From Symsagittifera roscoffensis (taxonomy: Eukaryota > Xenacoelomorpha > Acoela > Convolutidae), in the NCBI RefSeq assembly GCF_963678635.1, contig NC_087065.1, positions 62,398,754 through 62,462,753 of the forward strand: DNA of 64,000 bases, given 5' to 3'. Made by a program: the position numbers and the translations under genes. This document shows, piece by piece, positions 27,956-38,757 of the stretch. The notes below the pieces were generated by a model. It was not told the DNA's origin. It worked only from the letters and a program-made list of their open reading frames with translations, and made no database searches. Position 1 is the stretch's first letter. Every line of letters starts with the position of its first letter.

Positions 27956-28864
27956 CAGCTCAATTTAACGATATAATTGTCTTATCATTTTTTTGTGGAT
28001 TCCACAAACTGTTCTGGATTTCGCAAATACAGTTGCGGATTCCGGATATCCGCCTATTTTTGGAACGATTTTGAGCCGTACAATGTTTTAGGTATTTGTT
28101 TGTGGAATCCAAAACAGCATAGAAGATCAAAAAAAAGTAGCAATGCTGCAGATTCCGCGACAAATCTGATTTTGGCCTGTTGCGGATTCCGCTTACAATG
28201 CACAGAATGCACAGTTTGGCCTCGTAATGTAGAGTGGGAAAATGATAGCTGGAAGTTTGTAATTTTTCTCAATGTTTGGAGCAAAAATGATAATAAATGT
28301 CCAAAGTAGGCATTACAATAGAATTATTTAACTCTTATTACAAAAACTGTTGCTATTGAAAAGGACAAGAAAAAATTTTGACTTGTAATCCAATGCGCAA
28401 AAATAGCTTATAGCTGACGTTGGACAGATGTGTCAGATTTCTCGTGGTTTTCCTGTATATGATTGGCAAATATGTTGTTCCAGGTAATTCAAAAGCAAAA
28501 AGAATTTTCATAGGATTTTTAATGTGTAACAGTTTTTCGCGACTAACTTAAGACGGAACTTTTGTTTCTATATTTCTTCTTCTTGATGTGTTTTATATGG
28601 CGTTTTTGGGCCACCTATATATGCATATTGCACTATGTTGTGTTTTTGCGCGACTTAAACCTTGTAGCGCGAGAGGATCGGTTCGGAATTTTTTTTTTTT
28701 TATGGTACCAAACAACAGAGGTGAAACATCCATTCGTAAGTTTATCATTTAATGAACTTCATAACTTTTTGTACTAATCAGTATGCGAAAATGTATTCAT
28801 TTACCAATTTAAATACAAGATTAGAGTATGCATGAAATTATTGGAACAACGGGGAATAACTTAC

Positions 28865-28938
28865 CAGAGAGTTATCCATGGCAGCCCTGTGCATCCAGGT
28901 CTCACCAAACTTCTTGTTCAACTTTATCGCAGCCAGTT
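28865..28938 (-). CDS. Corepressor exon E, start of ankyrin domain
   Basis: Only 74 nt, too short to show as an ORF. Acceptor tttttgcttag|AACTGG and donor CTCTG|GTAAGT. With the G from exon D it reads ELAAIKLNKKFGETWMHRAA then MDNSL. The GETxxHRAA core starts ankyrin repeat 1 and parallels NKNAGETLLQRAA of vertebrate BCOR. It leaves in phase 0. Confidence 0.85.
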
Positions 28939-29087
28939 CTAAGCAAAAATTAATGTAGTTTAATGTGATAAATTTGCTTTTTCAAATAAAAAATTAATTG
29001 ATTGTACATTCCTTTCCTAATCCTCTTAACTACAGAAAAAAATGAATTGTTTAAATTTTCTATGCCAGCAGCGAATACAGGGGAAAA

Positions 29088-29171
29088 TGGGGGGGGGGGG
29101 GGGGCAGGAGTGGATAAGCCTTTTCTATGGAGTTCTAGCAACTGGCCATCCAAAGTCCTCCCCCCCCCCCT
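29088..29171. repeat. Poly-G and poly-C tracts facing each other
   Basis: A run of G at about 29088-29104 and a run of C at about 29161-29170, 57 bp apart, able to pair. These runs sit inside the small intron between exons D and E and may be polymorphic or mis-assembled. Confidence 0.7.
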
Positions 29172-29392
29172 TGGTTAATGACGTACATTTTTTGCCGAAT
29201 AAACATAAAAGCTTTATGTAACACTATTCAGCGCCAATCTTATACTAATTTTGAAAGGGTGCGACAAAATTTAATTTTTTCAATTAAACTCACACAGAAA
29301 AAAACGCTTTGCCATAGATGACAGAAGGTGAAAAATTACAGCTTATGTCAAATACAGAGGATCTCGTTTGACAGAATGAACCCATTGCCTAC

Positions 29393-30240
29393 CTTGTGGA
29401 AGTGGTTCCTTAGTCTCACTTGGCTCTCTCTTGGTCTTAACCTCAAATAGCCCTTTGCAGTCAGATGTCCGCTCTGGCTCGTCGTCGTCTGAGATACTTT
29501 GAACGCTCAAAGGGTGGAGGTTTTCAATCGTTGTCAGGTTCTCGGAGGATTCAAAGTCTATTGACAGTCTGTTGTCATGTGAATTTTCGTCCTCAGAGCA
29601 ACTCAATTGACTAAATTTACGCTTGAGATAATTAGCTTTTCTGGTTTCATCAGGTTTTTCAGTTGCTTCACGATGGTTAGGCACAGAGGAGCAGCTGGTA
29701 TCCATTTCCGTCGTGCCATCGTCTTGAGATTGCAATGATTTTGATGTGTTCTTATCAGAGCTACCCAAAGATGATATTCGGGACCATGTTGGCGACATTA
29801 TAGGCGCAAAGGGCGGTTGAAATAGATTGGAGGGACTTCTGTTTGAGTTTCTTGACGTTGAAGGTGCCTGATCCTGATCATCCACGCCTAATGATGCTGA
29901 CACGGTGTGAGGTGTTAGTGAGGTAGTGCTAGTTGTTGCTGTGCTTGTGTTCAGCTGTGGCAGCGATGCAAATGGTGACGAAGACGCCATTTGCTGGCTG
30001 TGTTTAAACTCCAGTGAGATCTTGATGCGCATATTGTCCGTTTCGATGTCAAACTCTGGCATGTTGCCGTCCAGTTGCGACGTGTGAATAGATGTCGAAG
30101 ACGAAGGTGACACGGAAGTCTGCGACGACTGCGACCCCATCTGAAGTTGATCTGGTTTCTCTGCCGCTTCATTGGCACCTGAGCTGGATGATTCAGCGCT
30201 AGATTTGTTTCTCTTCCCGTATCCGAAATCTTGTGAAAAT
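29393..30240 (-). CDS. Corepressor exon D
   Basis: Acceptor gtttctag|ATTTTCAC and donor CACAAG|GTAGGC. It enters in phase 2 and leaves in phase 1. It begins FSQDFGYGKRNKSSAES and is Ser/Thr-rich, with SPTWSRISSLGSSDKN and an acidic end (SISDDDEPERTSD) just before the ankyrin exons. The region includes a possible NLS-like KRKFSQ. Confidence 0.85.
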
Positions 30241-30532
30241 CTAGAAACAAGACATAACAGAAATGAATGCCGATATGTGATATGATGGCTCGATTATGCC
30301 GATGCCATGATTACAAAGGTAAAAAACCATTAGCGTAAAACATATATATATAAGAAACAAACAGCTAAAGTAGTTATTTGATAACGAAAAAATTTCTTTT
30401 TTCTTGAAAACTAGCAAACAAAAAATTGCACAATAGAATTGAAAGTTCACGTCGCTCGCTTATTGACACTTAAGATTTTCACCGTTCAATTCAATAAATT
30501 TTTTCTGCATGAAATCAAACCGAGAGATATAG

Positions 30533-30565
<33 letters not shown>

Positions 30566-30826
30566 AGGACTTAATTTACCCCTTGGGGAATTTACAAAAC
30601 AATCTTACAATTTACAAAACTTAACAGCAACAATAGAAAGTTTATATTTTTAAAATAGATATTAAGAACGATAATACAGGCAAATACATTTTGCCGACCA
30701 CGTACAGCTCACTTTTTCATTGTAAGTTTGAAGCTGGCTTTTGTAGAAAAATGAATTTTCCTCTTCCATTCACAAAATGAGTCACGAGCATCAATTTTCA
30801 GGTGATTTACCAGCCTTACAACTCGA
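30241..30826. other. Start of intron between exons C and D, no gene
   Basis: AT-rich with a (GA)n microsatellite at about 30539-30564. Nothing else recognised before the LINE. Confidence 0.6.
30539..30564. repeat. (GA)n microsatellite
   Basis: About 13 AG units following a short poly-A. Confidence 0.95.
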
Positions 30827-33433
30827 TCAAAATAAAAATTTCTCGTCTTCAATTATTTTCGATTTTGCAAAACACACATGCAATAATTTGAGCTCCGCAA
30901 CGACGAACAAGATTCTGAAAGGGTAACGTAATCGAAAATATTCATATTTCCCGTGGAAAAGTCGATGGAAAAGGAGTAAATCACTTTTCTCTAACTTATA
31001 GGAGATAGGGTAAATATTCAAGTTCACGAGTGTAGAATTATAATCACCAGTCATGGCAATCCACTTAATGCAACGCTTATTTAAAGACTCCAACTTCTGA
31101 AGATCTGTTTTGCTTGGGGACCAAATCGGAGATGCATAAAATAAAATGGAGAGAATACAAGTTTTGTATAAATTAATTTTGAGTGATCTAGATGCACTCA
31201 TCGGAACATTTCTTTTCGGCATAAAGAAGACCTTATATCACTTCAAAATTTTGTCAGCAACGTGGAGGGACCAACTTGAGTTCGAAGTAAAAATAACACC
31301 AAGGTCTTTAAAACTTTGAATGCTATCAAGAAAAGTACTACCGATATAGAGAGTTGTTATGGAACAGTGAAAAAATGAGAGTTTTTTGCACTTCTCTGGA
31401 TGTAAAGCAAGAAAATTTTCAGTGCACCTCCGCTGTAGAGCGGACAAGTCAGTCTGTAAGGAAGTAGAATTTACGCTGCAGCATTTGAGATCATCAGCAA
31501 AGAGAAAAGAAGAGGTGCTAAGGGTTGAGGGAAGATCGTTTACAAACAGTAAGAATAATAAAGGCCCTAAAAGGCTACTACCTTGGGGCACCCCACTTGT
31601 CACTGAGGCAATTTCAGATAGCATTCCATCTATGCGCACACGCTGGTAGCGAATGGATAAATAACTATGTAGAAGTTCTAGGAAATCATGATCCAGGCCA
31701 TATGACGCAAGTTTATAAAGCAGCCTGTCATGACGCACTGAATCGAAAGCTTTCTTAATGTCAGCATAAAACACGGTAGTAAAAAGACCCTGCTCATGAC
31801 CTTCAAAAAGTTTATCACAAAAACTCAAAAGTTGAGTTACAGTTGAACGCCGAGACATGAACCCATATTGCGATGACGAAACTTTGTACCGGATTTTCAA
31901 ATAAACATGATCGAATAAAACTCGTTCTAGACCTAGTGATAATTTCGGTAATAAGCTGATTGGCCGATAATTGGTAACATCACTGTACCTTTCTTTCTTA
32001 TGAAGAGGCGAATCAAACGCAGTTTTCCAAGCATCAGGCCAGACTTTGTGCTTCAAAATATTCTCGTAAAGCGCAATAACCAAGGGACACAGTTGATTAG
32101 TGCAGTACCTTAGAAATGCAGGAGGTACATTATCACAGCAAAATGAGGATGAATCATCAGCAGAGCTTATGAAGTGGAGAATTTTATCGAGAGAGATAGT
32201 AATGGAATTTAACGAAGTTGACGAACAAGTATAGAGCTGTAACACATCGACCGAACAGGAGGGTTTGAAGACTGAAGCGAAAAAGCGATTAAATAAATTA
32301 GCTTTTTCTAAAATGGTGCGAGGCTTAAATGACCCCCAATGTAAGGTGCCAGGAAATGTACACTTGTTGGAAATGCTTTGGAGAATTTTGAAACAGTTGT
32401 TAACATTCAAATTTGCAAATGAGTTGAGATAACATAATTTATCTAGTTCTAAGTTTCGGTCAAGCTCAAGTGCCAGAAAACTATGATCGCAAGCCGGGAA
32501 TTGACGTGTCTTTGAAGTTAGTTTATTAATAAGGTGAAAGGTAGTTGTTTTCGTTTTTTCCGTTTTAGCTGTGCAGATGCTGCCACTGCACCTGATATTG
32601 TAGATATAAACAGAGTTGAAAAATCTTCAAGTAAAGGAGAATAACTTAATGCATCGTAGCATGCATCTAGGAAACTATTAAAAGTAACGAAATTAAAAGA
32701 ACTTCTGGAATAAGATGGTGGAAATATCTCAGCGTTTGTATGCATTGAAAATGTCACCCCAACGGCATGGTGATCAGAAAGTGCACAATCAAAAACCACA
32801 GGTTCATTTTCTAGAAAACGGTCAGTTAGAAGAATGTCAAGTATATTCCCACTATTATGAGTTGGTTCATGAATCAATTACTGCAGATTGAAATCCTGGA
32901 AGATTGAAATCAAACTCATGTCATAGCTGGAAGAACTAAAGTTAGTACGCCAATCAATATCCGGTAGGTTAAAATCACCGCCAAGTAAGAAATAATTATA
33001 AACAACTAAGTTTTGAAAATTCCCTCCGGTAAGCAGAATATACTGAGGATAGGAAATATTGAACTTCTGAACAGCGTTGCTTAAACCTAGAAGATGCAGG
33101 AGGATTATATACTGTAGCAATGCATAAAACATATGAAGAACTCGAAAGTATAGCAGCGGATCCAACATTAGAGTTGCAATGAACCGGTATGATATTAAAA
33201 TGTGAATTTAAGGTAGATTTCATAGCTATAAGAGTACTCCCGTGTTCGCCATTTGATCTATCAGATCGAGCAATAACGAAATAATCAGAAAAAGGAAAAA
33301 CGTGGTTAGATTCGGTAGAGTCATTCAGCCACGTTTCGGAGGTACAGAAGATACCACAATTCCATGAATTTAACAAGTTAACAACTTGTAGTCGTCCATT
33401 TAATGAAACCAAACTTTGGCAATTCAAGAACAC
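30827..33433 (-). pseudogene. LINE ORF2: AP endonuclease and reverse transcriptase, frameshifted
   Basis: Minus-strand fragments in succession: 33433-32996 and 33168-32878 carry the endonuclease (CSTSETW-like CTSETWLND; GGDFNLPDIDW), 32877-32518 its end (SDHHAVGVTF), 32410-31238 the RT (NYRPISLLPKLS; TVFYADIKKAFDSV; SGVPQGSSLLGPLLF; FLFADDLK) and 31222-30827 the typical C-terminus (INLYKTCILSILFYASPIW). Motif order and spacing fit the CR1/Jockey/L2 group of non-LTR retrotransposons. At least four frame breaks make it inactive, although the FADD catalytic box is still intact. It lies in an intron of the corepressor gene in the same orientation as that gene. Confidence 0.85.
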
Positions 33434-33553
33434 TATAAATAATTCAGAATATAGTCAGTCTTCATTGGAAATTTTGGAACCTCTTGGCCATCCAAACAAA
33501 GTTTTAAATCTCTAATTTTAATGAGACTTTTGTCATGCCCAGATTCGCTAAGT

Positions 33554-34191
33554 TCAAATTGCTTTTTCAGAAGGGTTTTTTTCAAGTTCTTGGCCAGTTT
33601 TTGTGAGGGACTTACTAAGGAATACGGCAGATGAATAGTCTTTCAGCTTGTAGGCTTTGCTCAATAACTTGCGAGCAGACCACGCTGAATTTAATTTTAC
33701 AATGATAATTCGGGACTTTCCTGAATTGGGTTTCACTTTGCGCGCCCTATAAACGTCTTGAATACAACCTGAAGCATCCTTTTCAATAAATTCCAGCACA
33801 TCGGTGACTAGTTTCGAATCATCTTCGAATTGTTTCGCTGTGATTTCAGATGAGCTCTCAGTTATGCCTTGAATTCTGATTTCATCTACTTTATCGAGAG
33901 TTCCAGACTGTGGAGAGGTAGAGGGGTTGGAGATGACGGTTTGGACAGCAGGGGTGACTGTGACTGGCACAGACTTGATAGATTTTTCTACCGCAGATAT
34001 CGAATTGACAATTAAGGTAGTGGACTTCACCCTGGACAAGGCTTCGCGTAATAATAAGTGAGATTGCTTTTATTGACAGTGGCGAGAAACTTATTCAATT
34101 CTTCAGGATTACAATCAAGCAGCTCGTCAATCGCAGGAATTAAGTCCTTGGTAGACGGTAACCGCCCACGTCCACTATCGCCGTCCACCAT
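33554..34191 (-). pseudogene. LINE ORF1-like reading frame with one frameshift
   Basis: A start ATG at 34191 opens MVDGDSGRGRLPSTKDLIPA and runs to a stop near 34030. The frame is continued by 34039-33554 (TLIVNSISAVEKSIKSVPV; RIIIVKLNSAWSARKLLSKA), implying one frameshift near 34045. The final part with KSRIIIVKL and ARKLLSKAYKLK resembles the RRM-like nucleic-acid-binding ORF1 segment of CR1/Jockey-like LINEs. It ends 120 nt before ORF2. Confidence 0.6.
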
Positions 34192-34502
34192 GACAATCAA
34201 ATCAGTTGTCTCTATTCTAGCTCTTTAAAATAAATCAAGAAGAAGTATCGGCAATAAAGCAGAGAATGATAGAGTTAATAACCAACAACGTCACGTAAGT
34301 GAAATGAATATATCTTTTTTTATTCTGGTTCAAATGCTGTGTACCATCAATCGGATCTCTAAAATCCCTTAGCATAGGGCTATCCACGTAAGTATCCGAT
34401 TCGTGCGCTCTGAAATGAACTTATCAAATAGCAGCTAGTGCTATTTAATAAGTTTATCACAACAATTTGGCTAATTGAGTGAACCACAATCTTCAAAATT
34501 CA

Positions 34503-35792
34503 GTTAGACTAATTGTTCCGACTTTCGTAACGAAAGTAACGGAATATTTGTGCTAGGGGTAGTTTTTTTCATCAGACAAATTTCGACTTTTCAATTAGCC
34601 ATATTTGACAAAATTTTCAAATCATTGAAAGGGTATTGATGTCTTGAGCCTAATTTTGAAAAAAAAAATTACCTCTGATTTGGTTTCTCAAGGTTATGGG
34701 GGTTTAAAGATTACCATTTTGGCCAATATGGGACAATTCACACGCGATATATTTCGCGCTATTAACGCTATTAAGCGGAGATTAAATCCGTCTTAGAAAT
34801 CGTTCCCAATTGGTTAAAGGAAGCTTACTTGCCATAATTTATTCGTTACTAAGAGCTAAATTCACCATTTTGTTCTTTATATAACGTGTGGCTGATGATT
34901 TTCACACAAAATCATAAATTGTATAAAAAAATCATTGTATATTTTACATTTAATTTTTTCATGCTATTACTGCTCCACACACCCTACAAAGTGGTCGGAA
35001 CATTCAGTTTTTTGCCTTGATGCGAGCAATCTTGTTAAGGTTTGTGTTCGAATAGAATCAAAAGATAAACCTAACCAAGAAATAGTTAAATAACCGGAAT
35101 ATTTCAAAAAAAATCGTCTTAATTTTTTTCTTTTCATCTTGCTAGAAAAAACAACATCGCCCTATTTACTTTTTAAAGCCATCCAAAAATGTTTTTATTT
35201 TTTGACACAAAACCAACTTCGTGAAACCGTATAAACAGATGTTTTGTTCCAACCACCACATCGTCGAACGAACTATGGCACAGGGCGGGTTTTTTACACC
35301 AATTTTGATTACCGTAGGAATAATTCGTAGGGAGACAAAATGGGTTGCCATATTGAAGTTCCTTCAGCCTTGAAAATTGTATCCATTTTGAATAGGAATG
35401 GATTAATTTTTTAAATTCAGAATTTACATATTTAAACAGGAAATTGTATAAAAAAGAGTTTTGTGAACTCAAACAAATCCGAAAGAATGACCAGATGTAA
35501 CTGTCTGATTTTGGTGGAAATTCTGAAAATTAAAATCAAAATTTGAAACCAGATATCAAGTTTTTCTCGCTTACACGCTTATCAAGCTTACTTGATCTTT
35601 CAAATTTCAGCTCAGTACAACAATAGCTTCATTCAGACAACAATAGCTTTCGAATGAAGCTTGTTAAACAGTTGTAAAAAATTTCCGTCAAAAAGGGCTA
35701 GTTAAAAAGTCGAAATTTTTCTGAAGAAAAAAACCACCCCGAGGACAAATATTCCGTTACTTTCGTTACGAAAGTCGGAACAATTAGTCTAA
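34503..35792. mobile_element. Non-autonomous DNA transposon with ~100-bp TIRs
   Basis: The left end ttagactaattgttccgact and then ttcgtaacgaaagtaacgga is repeated in inverse at 35690-35792, with about 100 bp of matching TIR including ggaatatttgt and ttcgacttttcaattagcc. There is no transposase ORF inside. A small palindrome CTTTCGTAACGAAAG sits in each TIR. The interior is shared with 57650-58575. Confidence 0.8.
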
Positions 35793-36384
35793 ATGATCTT
35801 TGAAGAATTTGGTTAACTCTTTTTCTATAACTGTCGGTTTAATTTCATGCAGAAAAAATTTATTGAACGGCGAAAATCTTAAGTGCCAATGAGCGAGCAC
35901 GTGAAGTTTTTCATTTCTGTTGTGCAATTTTTTGTTTGCTAGTTGCGAACAATAACAAAAACAGAAAACCGCTATAAACTACGTGAAAAAAATTTTCGTT
36001 CAAAAATGAGTTTGGTTAAGGAAGTGTTGTGATCAGTGAAAGGCAAATTTCAAATTTCAGAAAACTTACCAACATTCTAATAAGCCAACACTAGTCACTT
36101 TTGTGACATAAAAAATCCATTTTTGGAAACTAATCGAAAGGGCGTTTTTGTTTATGAAATAATCTGACGCCATTTTTCAAATTTCTAAAAATTTATTCAA
36201 AATCTGTTATTTTTAATGTTTTATATCAACCCAAAATATCACTGTGAACAATTGAATAGTTTCTAGGAACTTTTTTCAAAAATACCCATAAAATTGTTTC
36301 GATAGCAGGTAATTGTTTTGATTACTTTGTGATCGGCTATAACAACTTTGTCGTAGGGTTTGCTTGAGTTTTCTTTGGAAACAC

Positions 36385-36462
36385 GCATTGGAAAAAAGTC
36401 AATGAATGTAAGGAAACAGAAAAAAAACTGAACGTTCTTCTTTAACTTAAACTTTCGAATTT

Positions 36463-36524
<62 letters not shown>

Positions 36525-36760
36525 TGTATATTTGAAATTCGAAATTTAAGAACAAAATATGATTGACAATTTTGGTAAGATGAACCAATTTGGAAAAACA
36601 AACAGGATTACATAATAACATTTTTATTGGAAAATCTGCTGAACAACATTTTTTTTTTCGAAACTAGAAATCAATCACGTTTTTTGTGACATTTAGACTT
36701 ATGCTGCAGGACAGGGAAGTTTGCATTCCTTTTAAATGCCAACCAATTAGATACTTTCGA
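36385..36760 (+). mobile_element. MITE copy interrupted by a microsatellite
   Basis: Starts ggaaaaaagtcaatgaatgt aagg and ends with the family's 3' half. A (TA)n run at 36466-36520 lies in the middle, flanked by cgaatttcaaatata and its inverse, so the block 36455-36542 can fold back on itself. Confidence 0.65.
36466..36520. repeat. (TA)n microsatellite
   Basis: About 27 TA units. Confidence 0.97.
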
Positions 36761-37309
36761 TAAAAAGGTTAAAAAATTATAGATTCAGAATAATTTTCAT
36801 TGATTTTAATCTTTAAAAAAATTAATAATATATATTTTTTTCTTGTCAGTAAAGCGCCAAAAAACTTCAAAAAGTGATAATTTTGAGTAAATTAGTTTTC
36901 AACGTCTTTTTTGTGTTGAAAGCTTTCTAGTCGCTATATTTGCTCGGATTTTGCCAAAAAAAATTTAAAAAATCTGCTGGTTTTTCTCCGCACCACAGAA
37001 TATTTTTTAAAATTTTTTAATGGGTTTCGAATTATGACTGCAAAAGCTGCTTAAACAATATATATCACTCAAAAGTTTCGTCAGTTTTTGAATGGTTTTG
37101 CGTGGACAAAACAGCAGAAAAAACCTAAAACACGAAATTCTGGAACCTGATTTTGCGTAGAAAACAAAAACTAGAAAAAAAACTCACACCCAAACACAAA
37201 GTTTCTCCCCTTTTTAAGTGGCGAGGAACCTATCAAACGTCACCAAGACCTATATAAAAATTTTGACCGTGTTCTAGACTTAATCACAAGAAATGTTGCT
37301 GTTTTTCTG

Positions 37310-38045
37310 CAGTTAAGTTAACATTATTTGCAGTTTATACAACGGTTGTTGATGCTCAAAAATTTGCATCCAAAACGAAATTCCAGACAGAATTAAATGA
37401 ATCATGTAGTTGGTGCAATAATAACAAACTGCGCATAAATCAAAAGAAGTGCAAAATAATGAAGTTTGGACGGGATAACTTGAATGAAAAATTTTCTTTT
37501 GGTAATAATGTACTCGCCAAGGTTTCTGATTTTAGGTATTTAGGATTTCGAATGGACAACAGACTCAAATTTGAAAGTCATATTAAAAACGCTTGTGGTA
37601 AATTAGCTAAATTTAACGGTTTACTAATCAAGGGTAGAAACTATTTCTCGAAAAATGTGCTGGTTAAATTTTATAACTGCTATCCAAAGCCACTCATTTT
37701 CTACGGTTTAATTGCATTTGGTGCAACATCAAAAAGCCTATTAGAAAAAATTTTGTGATGCAAACACGTATTTTTAAAACTATTTGTTTCAAGAGAAAAT
37801 TCGAGCATGCCTCATATATTGTACATTCATTTGGGATTGACACCGTTTTTGACTTATATTTCAGACAAATATTCGAAGAAATTTTTAATCAACTTCGTGG
37901 TAAAACTCTCCTTGAAACTTTTAATTTGGAATCTCTAAAAAATCGTCGGGTTACTCGGGCCTCTGTGGCAAAAACTTTACCAAGCACGAAAACTAGAACA
38001 CAAATAATGCAGCGTTCATGGAAAAATGTGTCTCTTAAATGTTAA
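37310..38045 (+). pseudogene. 5'-truncated LINE, C-terminal part of RT
   Basis: Plus strand. It opens at the remains of the catalytic box, now reading LFAVYTTVVDAQKF where family members have LFADDT, so both aspartates are lost. It continues ESCSWCNNNKLRINQKKCKI, FRYLGFRMDNRLKF and the C-terminal region, with a frame break at about 37755, ending TQIMQRSWKNVSLKC. 5' truncation is typical of LINE insertions. It is a different subfamily from the LINE at 30.8-34.2 kb. Confidence 0.75.
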
Positions 38046-38399
38046 CACTTTTTGAAATCAAACGAGCTGACACCAGATAACCTAAGCCAATTAACTGAGC
38101 ATCAACTAAATGGGTATTTAAAAAATTGTTTTCATTCTTCCTTAAAGATAAGGAAGATCTTCTAGATTTATTTTTTCGGATCATCAAGTAGGATATTATC
38201 TCGCAACTTCTGTCATAGGTTTTTCAGGTTCATGCCTCGATAAGCTGCATAGCTTTTTGCATGATCCTTGGTGGGTTTGATTTGTACATGCGGTTTATTG
38301 TTTACCTGTCTGTATAATAATACTCTCCTAAATAAACTATTGCTTTTTAAAAAATGGCCGAGATATATGCCTATAAGAGTTTTAAGCTGTGATTCTAAC

Positions 38400-38749
38400 C
38401 ACGGGCTGAATCGACTACCTCACCCAACAAAGGGTCCCTATTTTGCTATTATTTTATGACATCCATTTGTAATTGTAGGGAATTATCAGTTTTATCATTT
38501 TTGTTCGACCAACCGTCAAATTTTTCTAAGGGCGCCTTTGGCTCCAATATGTACTAAGAAGAGCGCTCGCCGAATGAAACGTGACTTTTAGGGCAAAATT
38601 TTTAAAGATTTTTGGTCAAAATAGGCCTTTTTTGTTTTCTGGGAGTGCTCAGAAAATTCATTTTGGTCGACTTAAAAAAGGTCGTCAAAATTTTTGAAAC
38701 ATTTTTAAAAATCCGACACCCCACTCGAGAAAACCCTAGATCCGCCCTG
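38400..38749. mobile_element. hAT-like MITE with 8-bp target duplication
   Basis: Ends ccctagatccgccctg, the hAT terminal pattern, and starts with a decayed match (cacgggctgaatcgac). Flanks attctaac (38392-38399) and attctaat (38750-38757) fit an 8-bp target duplication. The interior is partly shared with 19283-19437. Confidence 0.7.
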
Positions 38750-38757
38750 ATTCTAAT

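Larger units (their letters stand above)
26318..28864. other. Intron between exons E and F
   Basis: No gene seen. It holds a fragment of the TIR transposon family (26978-27165), a tRNA-like segment (27285-27350) and a 19-bp minisatellite (27861-27955). Many further GCGGATTCC words in both orientations lie to 28200. Confidence 0.6.

Noticed and set aside
30439-30624. Plus-strand ORF with REREREREK run
   Set aside because: Product of the (GA)n microsatellite.
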